Positions 1 to 8,357 of a DNA stretch of 64,000 nt are shown here, one piece after another. Both the position numbers and the translations under genes were made by a program. The stretch spans positions 21,657-85,656 of the forward strand of contig CAWHJF010000017.1 of NCBI GenBank assembly GCA_963829575.1, written 5' to 3'. Position 1 is the first letter of the stretch, and each line of letters starts with the position of its first letter. The notes beneath the pieces are model-generated. The model worked only from the letters and a program-made list of their open reading frames with translations, searched no databases and was not told where the DNA came from. The stretch comes from KACC-23026 sp963829575 (GTDB lineage Bacteria; Bacillota; Bacilli; Bacillales; Sporolactobacillaceae).

Positions 1-61
1 CCTCTAAGGCTTTGTCGAACGTTTTCTCCCCCATTAATTCGGTCATAGTCTGATCACTCAC
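1..61 (-). CDS. 5' end of an unidentified gene, cut by the window edge
   Basis: A GTG at 59-61 (minus strand) lies 9 nt after an AGGGGG ribosome site and opens a frame that stays open to the window edge, giving 20 codons starting MSDQTMTELM. It follows the 2-hydroxyacid dehydrogenase gene by about 20 nt in the same direction, so the two are probably cotranscribed. Too little is present to name a family. Confidence 0.45.
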   Translation of the reverse strand, partial: MSDQTMTELMGEKTFDKALE

Positions 62-82
62 AATACTCGTCCCCCTACTTGC

Positions 83-1054
83 TTATGCTTTGAGTTCTGG
101 AACAATACTAGGTGGTGTTCCTCCATTGAGAAACGTTGCAACGTTTTGAACGGCTAGTTTCGCCATATCAAGGCGTGTTTCAAACACCGCCGATCCGATG
201 TGTGGAAGGAGCGTGACATTCTTCAATGCCAACAAGGGATGATCCGCTTCAATTGGCTCCGTTTGGAACACATCAAGACCAGCACCTTTAATCTCTCCGT
301 TTTTCAGCGCTTCAACAAGCGCCGCTTCGTCAACCGTTTGTCCTCTTGATACATTAATAAAAAAGGCAGACTCCTTCATCTGTTGAAAAGCTTTGCGATT
401 CATAAGGTGGTACGTATCCTTCGTCAATGGCGTCACCAACACGACAAAATCAGAGTCCGCCAATAAAGTCTCAAATGGGACATACTGTACCCCTAACTCT
501 TTTTCAACGTCTGGTTTGGCGGTTCGATTATGATAAAGAACCTTCATGTCAAATCCAAGCGCGGCTCTTCTGGCAATTTTTTCACCGATCCGCCCCATCC
601 CAACGATTCCAAGCGTTTGATGATGCAGATTGGATCCGTAAAAATCCATCTCGTCTTTCGTGATCCACTCACCTGAGCGCACCGCCTGGTCTAATTCAGC
701 CACACGTCTTGAGGCGGATAAGAGTAACGCAAATGTTAAATCCGCAACCGTCTCATCTAAAACACCGGGGGTGTGGGTTCCTATGACACCCGCCTCCCGC
801 ATTGCGTTCAAATCAAAGTTGTCATAACCGACTGAAATATCGCTCACAATTTTAAGTTTTGGTGCATTTTGTAGAAGGGATTTCTCAATCGGAATTCCGG
901 TTGTAATGAGCGCTGTCGCTTCCTTTAATTCACCCGTCAAACGCGTCTTAAATGACGACGAATCCGAATCGGGCACCACAACCACTTCATGGTTTTGGCT
1001 TAGCGATTCTAAGATACCACTAGGAATCTCTTTCGTTACGACGACCTTTACCAT
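83..1054 (-). CDS. D-isomer-specific 2-hydroxyacid dehydrogenase (glyoxylate/hydroxypyruvate reductase type)
   Basis: A 323-residue NAD(P)H-dependent cytosolic enzyme that should reduce small 2-keto acids such as glyoxylate or hydroxypyruvate. The Rossmann motif GMGRIG lies near residues 152-157. The family catalytic set is in place: Arg237 in NVSRG, Glu266 in VFQTEP and His285 in LPHIGSA. The length is normal for the family. ATG at 1054 is preferred because an AGGAGG lies 10 nt upstream; the longer GTG start at 1063 would almost touch that site. The gene has its own terminator region upstream (1114-1138) and probably shares a transcript with the fragment at 1-61. The exact substrate cannot be read from sequence. 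Confidence 0.9.
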   Translation of the reverse strand: MVKVVVTKEIPSGILESLSQNHEVVVVPDSDSSSFKTRLTGELKEATALITTGIPIEKSLLQNAPKLKIVSDISVGYDNFDLNAMREAGVIGTHTPGVLDETVADLTFALLLSASRRVAELDQAVRSGEWITKDEMDFYGSNLHHQTLGIVGMGRIGEKIARRAALGFDMKVLYHNRTAKPDVEKELGVQYVPFETLLADSDFVVLVTPLTKDTYHLMNRKAFQQMKESAFFINVSRGQTVDEAALVEALKNGEIKGAGLDVFQTEPIEADHPLLALKNVTLLPHIGSAVFETRLDMAKLAVQNVATFLNGGTPPSIVPELKA

Positions 1055-1113
1055 AACAACCACTCCTCCTCAACCCAACTCTAATAAATTCAACTTTTAT
1101 TATTATAACAAAA

Positions 1114-1138
1114 AAAGAGAGACGTTTTGTCTCTCTTT
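1114..1138 (-). terminator. Rho-independent terminator after the M29 aminopeptidase gene
   Basis: A perfect 10-bp stem AAAGAGAGAC / GTCTCTCTTT with a 5-nt loop is followed on the minus strand by a T-rich run. It separates the aminopeptidase gene from the dehydrogenase gene. Confidence 0.8.
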
Positions 1139-1157
1139 CTAATCTAATAATTTCGAC

Positions 1158-2387
1158 TTAAATGACCCATAACCCTTTTCTCATGAGTGGTTCAATGGTC
1201 CCATCTTCAAGCTCGCCATCTAGATCAAGTTCAGCTGACCCAATCATGAAATCTTCATGCGTCAAACTGTCATTGACACCATGGGACTTGAGCTCATCTT
1301 CAGTCATGTTGTCTCCACCTTCTATAGTGGTTGGATACCCTTTCCCAATCGCAAGATGACAGGACGCATTTTCATCATAAAGCGTGTTTAAGAAAAGCAA
1401 GCCAGATTGTGAGATCGGAGAATCGTTTGGAACAAGTGCCACTTCCCCAAGGTAATGAGACCCTTCATCTGTGTCGACCAAATGCTTAAGTGTATCCAAA
1501 CCTTTCTCAGCTTTATAATCCACAATTTCACCGTCTTTAAAAGTCAAAGAGAATCCTTCAATCAAATTGCCGCTGTAATTGAGTGGCATGGTGGCGGAGA
1601 CTGTTCCATTCACACCCGTTCTTAGTGGAACGGTATAAATTTCTTCTGTCGGGATGTTTTTGATGAAATCGACACCATCGGTTGTATTAGCCGCCGTACA
1701 CCACAAATGGTCGGGATGAAACTCAATCGAAAGATCAGTCCCAGGCGCTTTATAATGCAATTTTTTGAATTTCTTTTGATTAAAATAAGAGGCCTTTTCA
1801 TTTAAGTTGTTTTTATGGGTTTCCCATGCTGCAACGGGATCTTCTTGATCCGCGCGTGTCATTTTAAAGACCGTATCCCAAAGCTTAGCCATGCTCTCCT
1901 CAACGTCTAAATCTGGATACAGATTTTTTGCCCATGTTTCAGATGGAACAGATACAAGTGACCAACGCACTTTATCGGCCATTGTGTACTGTGCAAAAGG
2001 TTTCATAGCTTGTCCGCTTACTTTATTATTTTTGGCAATCCGTTCTGGATCTACGTCTTTCAACAACTCTGGGTTTGGGGTATAGATGCTTAAGAAAGCT
2101 GTTCCGTTTTGGGCTTGTTTAATCATCGCTTCCGCTTCCCAAGCCGGGAATTCTTCAAACGACTCGTCCGGTGCATACTTGAAACGGGTGAGTGTCAATT
2201 CATCATCAGACCATCGGAAACTGACTCGTTTTGCTCCTGCTTCATACGCTTTTTTGGTCACTTTTCTTACAAAGTCTGCCGCAAAAAGTGGGGCAGTAAT
2301 GTGAAGATCTTGCCCTTTTTGAATATTGACCCCATTCTTTACAACTAGCTCTGCATAATTCTCTAATTTAGTTTCAAAGCTTAACAT
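1158..2387 (-). CDS. ampS: M29 family aminopeptidase, copy 1
   Basis: A 409-residue metallo-aminopeptidase of the AmpS/aminopeptidase T family (MEROPS M29), expected to trim N-terminal residues from peptides in the cytosol. The family's metal ligands are visible: a Glu in IPTEEIY (about residue 250), Glu315 in LGEVALVP, His344 in CHLAIG, Tyr351 in KGYPTT, and His377/Asp379 in THEDFMIGS. No signal peptide is seen. The ATG has an AGGAGGAG site 6 nt upstream. A close paralogue lies directly upstream (2539-3771) in the same direction, so this is a tandem duplication. Which copy corresponds to the single AmpS of other Bacillales is not clear. Confidence 0.92.
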   Translation of the reverse strand: MLSFETKLENYAELVVKNGVNIQKGQDLHITAPLFAADFVRKVTKKAYEAGAKRVSFRWSDDELTLTRFKYAPDESFEEFPAWEAEAMIKQAQNGTAFLSIYTPNPELLKDVDPERIAKNNKVSGQAMKPFAQYTMADKVRWSLVSVPSETWAKNLYPDLDVEESMAKLWDTVFKMTRADQEDPVAAWETHKNNLNEKASYFNQKKFKKLHYKAPGTDLSIEFHPDHLWCTAANTTDGVDFIKNIPTEEIYTVPLRTGVNGTVSATMPLNYSGNLIEGFSLTFKDGEIVDYKAEKGLDTLKHLVDTDEGSHYLGEVALVPNDSPISQSGLLFLNTLYDENASCHLAIGKGYPTTIEGGDNMTEDELKSHGVNDSLTHEDFMIGSAELDLDGELEDGTIEPLMRKGLWVI

Positions 2388-2538
2388 GCCTGTCTCCTCC
2401 TAAGTTTGCTATTTTTGTAGTCTATGCTTCTGTGAGTAAGCAAAGCTGAGGAACACCATAAATTAAGTGTTCCAAACACCTTGCGTATTTCTGCTGAAAT
2501 ATAAACCATTAGCGATTACTAATCAAAAAACGCTTTTT

Positions 2539-3771
2539 TTAAATCACCCAAAGCCCGTCGCGCATTAGGGGTTCCTGAGTGCCGTCTGGCAATTCGCCAT
2601 CAATTGCTAGGTTTGCCGATCCAATCATAAAATCAACATGATTAAGACTGTCATTGACCCCATGTGCGGCCAATTGGTCTTCTGTCATGTTTTGCCCACC
2701 CTCCAATGTTGTGGGATAGGCTTTTCCGATCGCTAAATGGCAAGACGCATTTTCATCAAACAGTGTGTTAAAGAAGATGATCCCTGATTGTGAAATCGGC
2801 GAATTGTTTGGAACCAAAGCGACCTCGCCTAAATAATGAGAACCCTCATCGGTTTCAATCAAACGGCGCAAGGTTTCTTCTCCTTTTTCGGCCGAAAAGT
2901 CAACAATCCGTCCCTCTTTGAAGGTTAATGAAAACCCTTCAATCAACGTGCTGTTATAATTTAGGGGCATTGTACTGGTCACGGTTCCATTCACGCCCGT
3001 CTTCAATGGGAGTGTATAGACTTCTTCAGTTGGAATGTTGGCAATGAAATCATGCCCTTCATTGTTCACAGCTGCTGCTGTCGACCAAAGATGAAGCGGA
3101 TGAAATTCAATGGACAAGTCCGTACCTGGAGCTTTATAGTGTAACTTTTTATATTTTTTCTGGTTAAGATAGTCGGCTTTTTGAGCCAAATTCTTTTTGT
3201 GAGCCTCCCAAGCTTCAACAGGATCCTCTTGATCAGCCCGCGTCATTTTAAAAATCGTTTCCCAAAGCTTAGGAACACGTTCTTCTTGGTTCAGTTCAGG
3301 AAAGACTTTATCCGCCCAACTAATAGATGGTACGGACACAATACACCAGCTGACTTGATCGTTCATTCGGGCTTCGCGATACGGTTTCTCCCCAGTAGCC
3401 GTGGCCTTGTTATAGGCCGACACACGGTCTGGATCAATATCTGTTAGAAGATCTGGATTTGGAACCTTGACAAGAAGAAAGCCAGCCCCTTCGTCAGCCA
3501 TCATTTTAAGGGTCATTGCATCCCATTCCGGATAGTCTTCAAAGGAGTCGTCTGAGCCATATTTAAAATGGATATGGGTCAATTCATCATCGCTCCAGCG
3601 AAAATGAACCCGTTTTGCCCCTGCCTCATAAGCATTTTTGGCTGCTCGGCGAACAAACTCCGCTGCTTCAAGCGGGGCAATAATCACCAAATCTTGTCCT
3701 TTTTGGACATTCACACCGTTTCGAACCGCTAACTCCGCGTACTTATCGAGTGTCGCTTCAAAATCTAACAT
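2539..3771 (-). CDS. ampS: M29 family aminopeptidase, copy 2
   Basis: A 410-residue paralogue of the gene at 1158-2387, alike along its whole length. The conserved metal-binding set is again complete: Glu in IPTEEVY, Glu316 in LGEVALVP, His345 in CHLAIG, Tyr352 in KAYPTT, His378 and Asp380 in NHVDFMIGS. Both copies therefore look catalytically competent. The start ATG follows AAAGGGG at a longer than usual distance. The 150-bp gap to copy 1 has no strong terminator, so readthrough is possible. The divergence between copies is concentrated in residues 90-200, which may alter peptide preference. Confidence 0.92.
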   Translation of the reverse strand: MLDFEATLDKYAELAVRNGVNVQKGQDLVIIAPLEAAEFVRRAAKNAYEAGAKRVHFRWSDDELTHIHFKYGSDDSFEDYPEWDAMTLKMMADEGAGFLLVKVPNPDLLTDIDPDRVSAYNKATATGEKPYREARMNDQVSWCIVSVPSISWADKVFPELNQEERVPKLWETIFKMTRADQEDPVEAWEAHKKNLAQKADYLNQKKYKKLHYKAPGTDLSIEFHPLHLWSTAAAVNNEGHDFIANIPTEEVYTLPLKTGVNGTVTSTMPLNYNSTLIEGFSLTFKEGRIVDFSAEKGEETLRRLIETDEGSHYLGEVALVPNNSPISQSGIIFFNTLFDENASCHLAIGKAYPTTLEGGQNMTEDQLAAHGVNDSLNHVDFMIGSANLAIDGELPDGTQEPLMRDGLWVI

Positions 3772-4156
3772 ATGTATTCAACCCCTTTTATTTAGGATGG
3801 TCACAAAACACCTGCCAATTGACTCTATGTATCCAGCTTTAGTTTCTCCATCTTAAGTCAACGCATTCAGGTGCAGTGCTCCCTCTTCTCTTTCTCCTTC
3901 CATCATATCAAACTTTTCTCGATAAAGTCAGTTATAACGCTAGAAAAAGTTACGTTTTTTCATTGAAGAATCCGCTTTACCACCACCTTCAAATACGGTA
4001 TTCTTGATTAAAGAGTTCAAATGGAAGCGGATACTTTATGGCAAACCGAAACCGTTTTAGCCCTGCCATTCATTTTTCCTCCCTTATTATTTTTCATAAT
4101 TTTTAAAGAACGTCTTGCAAGGCGTATCGTTCATTCATCAACAGGAGGCCTAAGCC
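3772..4156. other. Divergent intergenic region without a gene
   Basis: This 385-bp stretch separates the minus-strand aminopeptidases from the plus-strand transporter. Short open frames here lack ribosome sites. An AGGAGG at about 4143 belongs to the transporter. I see no riboswitch or clear operator. Confidence 0.5.
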
Positions 4157-5390
4157 ATGAAACGTTTTATCTTATTTAGATTATCAACGATGATGTTCCT
4201 TGAGTATTTTGTCCATGGTGCCTGGTATGTTACATGCGGACTTGCCATGGCCCATTATGGATTTTCTTCTGTTATTGGCCTCAGCTACTCTCTCGTGGCC
4301 ATCGCCTCCATTGTGGCACCCATTATATTAGGTGTGATCGCCGATCGCTTCTTTCCTTCTCAATATGTTTTAGGTGTTTTACATATTGTGGGCGCGATCC
4401 TTCTCTTTTTGATCCCAGGACAACTAACATTCGGTCATCAAACCCTTTTCCTCATTCTTTTGTTTCTTTTCTTACTCTGTCTCATGCCGACTTTTGCCTT
4501 AACAAATAATGTTGGTTTTCATCATGTAGAAGATAGTGAGAAGCACTTTCCAATGATTCGTGTGTTCGGGACCATTGGTTGGATTGTCGCTGGATTATTG
4601 ATCGGTCAACTTGGCCTCTCTGATAGCCGAATGATTTTCTTCATTTCAGGAACCGCTGCTCTTATTCTAGGACTCTATAGTTTTACTTTGCCATACACCC
4701 CAGCTTCCGGAAAAGGGAAAACGTTCTCAAAACGAGATTTGTTTCGCTTAGATGCCTTTAAATTGTTTAAAAACTGGAATTTCGCGGTCTTTATGCTGAC
4801 AGCCCTGTTGTTTTACATTCCGATCTCATCTTACTACTCGTTTACCGCAACCTTCCTGGGTGCCGTCGGCTTTCATAATGTCGGGTCGATCATGACCATC
4901 GGCCAAATGCTTGAAGTTCTGTTTATGTTGAGTATTTCGTTTTTCCTTGTCCGCCTGGGGATCAAAAATATGTTATTAATTGGCATGACCGCCTGGATCA
5001 TACGATTTTTCATTTTTTCCATTGCTGGCCCAGCAGGATTAACAGGTTTGATTATTGTCGGAATTGCCATCCACGGGATCTGCGCAGATTTCTTTATGAT
5101 TACAGGTACGATCTATGCTGAGAAGGCAGCCGGACCCGAAATCAAGGCACAAACGCAAAGTTTATTTATCTATTTTCACGAACGGCATTGGCTCGTTCTT
5201 CGGCTCATTAATTGCCGGTGCCTTGTATAATTCAACGATTTCCACAAAAGGTGGCAACACGATGCATGAGTGGCACCAATTCTGGCTTGTCCCTGCCTGT
5301 GTTGGAATTGTCTTGGCCGTTGCCTTTCTTTTTACATTTAAGAGTCTTAGATCCACAAAAAAAAGCCATCCGGTCACGCTTAAATCGTGA
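4157..5390 (+). pseudogene. Nucleoside:H+ symporter-type MFS transporter, frameshifted
   Basis: A membrane transporter of the MFS nucleoside permease type (NupG/XapB-like) with about 12 hydrophobic segments. It begins at ATG 4157 behind AGGAGG. The first frame carries 330-odd residues of transporter and then goes off family at about 5173. The missing C-terminal part (reading FTNGIGSFFGSLIAG onward to the stop at 5388-5390) continues in the next frame. Removing one T from the TTTT at 5172-5175 joins the two into a protein of about 410 residues, the usual family length. So this is either a true one-base frameshift or a homopolymer sequencing error. Substrate assignment rests on general family resemblance only. 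Confidence 0.75.
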
Positions 5391-5412
5391 CTCGGGTGGC
5401 CTTTCTTTTTTT
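5365..5412 (+). terminator. Rho-independent terminator of the MFS gene
   Basis: The stem GCCATCCGGTCACG / CGTGACTCGGGTGGC (5365-5400) has two small mismatches, overlaps the stop codon and is followed by a T tract. Its fit to the downstream frame supports that frame as the true gene end. Confidence 0.8.
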
Positions 5413-5493
5413 TCAAAAAAATAAACATTCACTTTAACAATTTTGTCTCGTGTGCGTAAGATGTACCATCTGGACTATAGGGGGTGACCACAC

Positions 5494-5589
5494 ATGGCAT
5501 ACGCAGGTGGTGGCTACGGCGCTGGTTTCGCGCTAATCGTAGTATTGTTCATTTTGTTAATCATCGTAGGGACTTCTTACGTTTGGTAA
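5494..5589 (+). CDS. YjcZ-family sporulation microprotein
   Basis: A 31-residue peptide starting MAYAGGGYGAGF, followed by one hydrophobic helix (ALIVVLFILLIIVG) and ending SYVW. This is the layout of the YjcZ/SscA family of tiny spore-associated membrane peptides: a Gly/Tyr head and a conserved ALIVVLFILLIIVG-type helix. A GGGGTGA ribosome site precedes the ATG. A second, longer member lies at 48222-48389. An imperfect hairpin follows at about 5611-5640. Confidence 0.85.
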   Translation: MAYAGGGYGAGFALIVVLFILLIIVGTSYVW

Positions 5590-5849
5590 GAATCCTTTAG
5601 AAAAACTTAGCGCGCCAAACCTTTAATGGCGCAAGGCTTAGTTATTCTTATACGTTTTTCCTTAATCGCCTATAGCGACATTTTTTGCTTGTTAAAAAAT
5701 AGACCAAAAGGCAGGAACCCAATCGTTCCTGCCGAACTTATTTATAGGCTTTCTTCTACATAAATTCACCCTGTTGAAAACAGATGGTTTCACCAATCTC
5801 TTCTGATTTTGTATACTTGATTTATTAAGAAAAAGGGAGGATGGACTGA

Positions 5850-6032
5850 TTGAATCGCAAAGAATTGGAAGACCGGATGCTTGAATTAAAAAGTGATTAT
5901 GCCCGAATTCAAGGTGATATCGAAAAAATTGAATCCCTTGGAAGAACCGTACGCCCACTTGAAAGACACCTTAACTCGATTGAAGAAGAACTACGTGGTA
6001 TTCGAAAACAACTCGCCGAACTAAACTCTTAA
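5850..6032 (+). CDS. SE1832-family small coiled-coil protein
   Basis: A 60-residue, highly charged protein predicted to be almost all helix with heptad-like hydrophobic spacing (LEDRMLELKSDYARIQGDIE... LNSIEEELRGIRKQLAEL). It resembles the SE1832 family of small Firmicutes proteins of unknown role. The start is TTG at 5850, 9 nt after GGGAGG. The ATG at 5841 runs into a stop after two codons and cannot be used. It stands alone and converges on the GAF-STAS gene at 6041-6914. Confidence 0.8.
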   Translation: MNRKELEDRMLELKSDYARIQGDIEKIESLGRTVRPLERHLNSIEEELRGIRKQLAELNS

Positions 6033-6040
6033 GTTATGAA

Positions 6041-6914
6041 TTAAATGGCTCCATCGCCAATCGTTTCGAAATAGACACCCATTTTCTTCAAGACGTTCTC
6101 CAGGTTAATTTCTACCATAATATCACCAAAAGACTCACTACGATGAACCGTTTTCATCGCAAATTCAGGTGTAATTCCAGTTATTATTGGGGTTACACCC
6201 ATTAATTTTAATAAATGAACCAAATTGAAAAGCCAATCAACGACGAGCGTATTAATTTTCTGTACACCTGAAAGATCAATGATTAGATAATCCAGACTGA
6301 GTGTTTGGCATTTTTTCAGTGTCAGTTGAACCATATTATGTAAGAGAGTCTCATTAAGGATGCCGATAACAGGAAGGACAGCAAGGCCTTTTTTAATAGG
6401 TACAAACGGTGCAGAGAGCGTTTCAACTTGTTTTTGCGCCCGCTCTAATTCCAATACATAACTTAATTGAGAAGCAATGGATTGAAACAACGCGATGTGA
6501 GAAGGTTCAAATTCATAGGTTTCTAAATCAAACCCACAAACGGTTCCGTAATTTTCGCCATCCTTGAAATTAATTGGAATCCCAATAAAACACCCGCGTC
6601 CATATTGTCTTGTAATTGGTAGGTCTTTTGTCCAATCATTCTTGGTGATATCCGAAATAACAAGCACACTTTGGCCATTTTCTACACAAGCCTTACAGAA
6701 GGTGTCTTGGAACGGGAGATCGAGTCCTTCTTTTATGAGTTCGTCTTTTTTGTTAATTAGCATAGACTATTTTGTTTCGCCTGGTGTCATTTCGCGCAAT
6801 AAATAGTGTATTAAGATTTAAGAACTGACTCATTATATTTAATAGATTTTGAGCAGAATCTTCAAAATGGGACATACTTTCAAACGGAATATGGAAAGAA
6901 TGCGCATTATTCAT
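6041..6914 (-). pseudogene. GAF-STAS regulatory protein (RsbR-like), frameshifted
   Basis: The intact C-terminal frame (6041-6763) encodes most of a GAF sensory domain followed by a STAS domain (LDYLIIDLSGVQKINTLV). This is the layout of RsbR-type stressosome co-antagonists and related proteins that take input through GAF. The N-terminus is missing from that frame but lies upstream in another: ATG 6914 behind AAAGGA gives 53 codons starting MNNAHSFHIPFESM and reaching NTLFIARNDT, then TAA. Deleting one T at 6755 joins the frames into about 290 residues with a complete GAF. Either a one-base insertion inactivated the gene or the base is a sequencing error. The STAS residue equivalent to the phosphorylated Ser/Thr of RsbR (after DLSGV) is not obvious. 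Confidence 0.75.
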
Positions 6915-7301
6915 TATGGGTGCTGTCCTTTCTACGTCTTGGTTTTGACTTTAATGGCCAATTTCTACGAGTCGTCAACAGAAAAAGAACATTCACAGTT
7001 CACTAAAAGTCAATATTATTAGTATACGCTTTTGGTGGATCGATTACCTTAGTTTGAGTTAAAAGCATCCAATTTTTTACACCAAAGGGTGTGGCTCCCT
7101 TTTTGGATTCTATGTGCGCTCGTCTGTTCCCGTAGCGCGAGCTCACCCGTCTTTCGGGAACGATCGCCTCTTTTCAGTTCCCGTACGCCTTCTCATTTTC
7201 TAGTACGGGCACGGACACGAACAAATTGCACTAATTAGAAAGCTAGACTAGCCCGCTCAATTCTTTCGCGCTATACTAATAGAAAAGGAGGAATCAATTG
7301 A
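6915..7301. repeat. Intergenic region with GTTCCCG/CGGGAAC repeat units
   Basis: No gene is seen. GTTCCCGTAGCGC (7126), TTCGGGAAC (7153-7161) and AGTTCCCGTACG (7176-7187) alternate in orientation and could fold into a hairpin. Closely related units recur at 42182-42282, so this looks like a dispersed genomic repeat. AAAGGAGG at 7284-7291 belongs to the next gene. Confidence 0.45.
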
Positions 7302-8306
7302 ATGGAACTAGCCAAACAAATTCGACTCAAACAACGCCCTGTTGGTTTACCAACCCCTGATCATTTTGACTACCTGGACGTTGAACTTGGATCGCTGAAT
7401 GAAGGTCAAGTTAAATTGAAAGCGCTTTACATATCCGTTGACCCTTATATGCGAGGACGAATGAGCACCCAAAAATCATATGTTGCGCCGTTTGAGGTAG
7501 GCAAACCGATTGAGGGAGGACTCGTTGCGAGAGTAACGGAATCCAAGAGTGACCGGTATCAAGTCGGCGACGTTGTGCTCGGTGAGCTGCCTTGGCAAAC
7601 AGAGCAAATCACAGAAGCACGCGGTCTCCGAAAACTTGATCCGATCCTCGCACCACTAGAAACGTATCTTGGGCTCCTAGGTATGCCCGGAATGACTGCT
7701 TACTTTGGATTGCTTGATATTGGTCAGCCACAACCTAATGAAACGGTTGTTGTATCAGGGGGGGCTGGTGCAGTTGGAATGGCGGTGGGTCAGATTGCCA
7801 AAATCAAAGGTGCCCGTGCCGTTGGTATTGCGGGTACCGAGGAAAAATGTGAGTACTTGGTTCGAGAACTCGGGTTTGATGCTGCCGTCAATTACAAATC
7901 GGACACCTTCCGTGCTCAGTTGAAAGCCGCTTGTCCCAATGGAGTAGATGTCTATTTTGATAACGTCGGCGGACCGGTGACAGACAATGTCCTCTCCCTC
8001 ATCAATGACGGCGCTCGCATTCCAATTTGTGGTCAAATTGCGCTATACAACTTAACCAAGTTGGATGTTGGTCCAAGGATTCAAACCCTCCTTCTGATTC
8101 ACAGAGCGTTGATGAAAGGCTTCATTGTTAGCGATTATCACACCCGTTTTGGTGAAGCGATTCAAAACCTTTCTCAGTGGACAAAAGAAGGAAAATTAAA
8201 ACCATGCGAAACCATTATTGAAGGATTTGACCGCATTCCAGGGGCCTTTCTCGGCTTATTTAATGGAGACAATCTTGGAAAATACGTCGTCAAAGTGTCC
8301 GAATAG
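7302..8306 (+). CDS. yfmJ: NADP-dependent oxidoreductase, zinc-free MDR family (YfmJ-like)
   Basis: A 334-residue enzyme of the medium-chain dehydrogenase/reductase superfamily, leukotriene B4 12-hydroxydehydrogenase/curcumin reductase branch, which reduces alkenal or alkenone double bonds with NADPH. The N-terminal signature YISVDPYMRGRM and the nucleotide-binding glycine motif SGGAGAVGMAVGQIAK (about residues 152-167) are clear, as is DVYFDNVGG. The zinc-binding cysteines of alcohol dehydrogenases are absent, as expected for this branch. ATG 7302 has a perfect AAAGGAGG 10 nt upstream. It is monocistronic with its own terminator. Confidence 0.9.
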   Translation: MELAKQIRLKQRPVGLPTPDHFDYLDVELGSLNEGQVKLKALYISVDPYMRGRMSTQKSYVAPFEVGKPIEGGLVARVTESKSDRYQVGDVVLGELPWQTEQITEARGLRKLDPILAPLETYLGLLGMPGMTAYFGLLDIGQPQPNETVVVSGGAGAVGMAVGQIAKIKGARAVGIAGTEEKCEYLVRELGFDAAVNYKSDTFRAQLKAACPNGVDVYFDNVGGPVTDNVLSLINDGARIPICGQIALYNLTKLDVGPRIQTLLLIHRALMKGFIVSDYHTRFGEAIQNLSQWTKEGKLKPCETIIEGFDRIPGAFLGLFNGDNLGKYVVKVSE

Positions 8307-8315
8307 AAACCACAT

Positions 8316-8357
8316 AAAAGCAGCGGATCGCCATGTTGCGCGATCCGCTGCTTTTTT
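8316..8357. terminator. Bidirectional terminator between convergent genes
   Basis: The stem AAAAGCAGCGGATCGC pairs with GCGATCCGCTGCTTTT, with A and T runs on opposite sides. It serves the yfmJ-like gene and overlaps the last codon of the ABC permease gene on the other strand. Confidence 0.9.

Noticed and set aside
4031..4105. Small frame MANRNRFSPA upstream of the MFS gene
   Set aside because: No ribosome binding site and no similarity to any known leader or microprotein.
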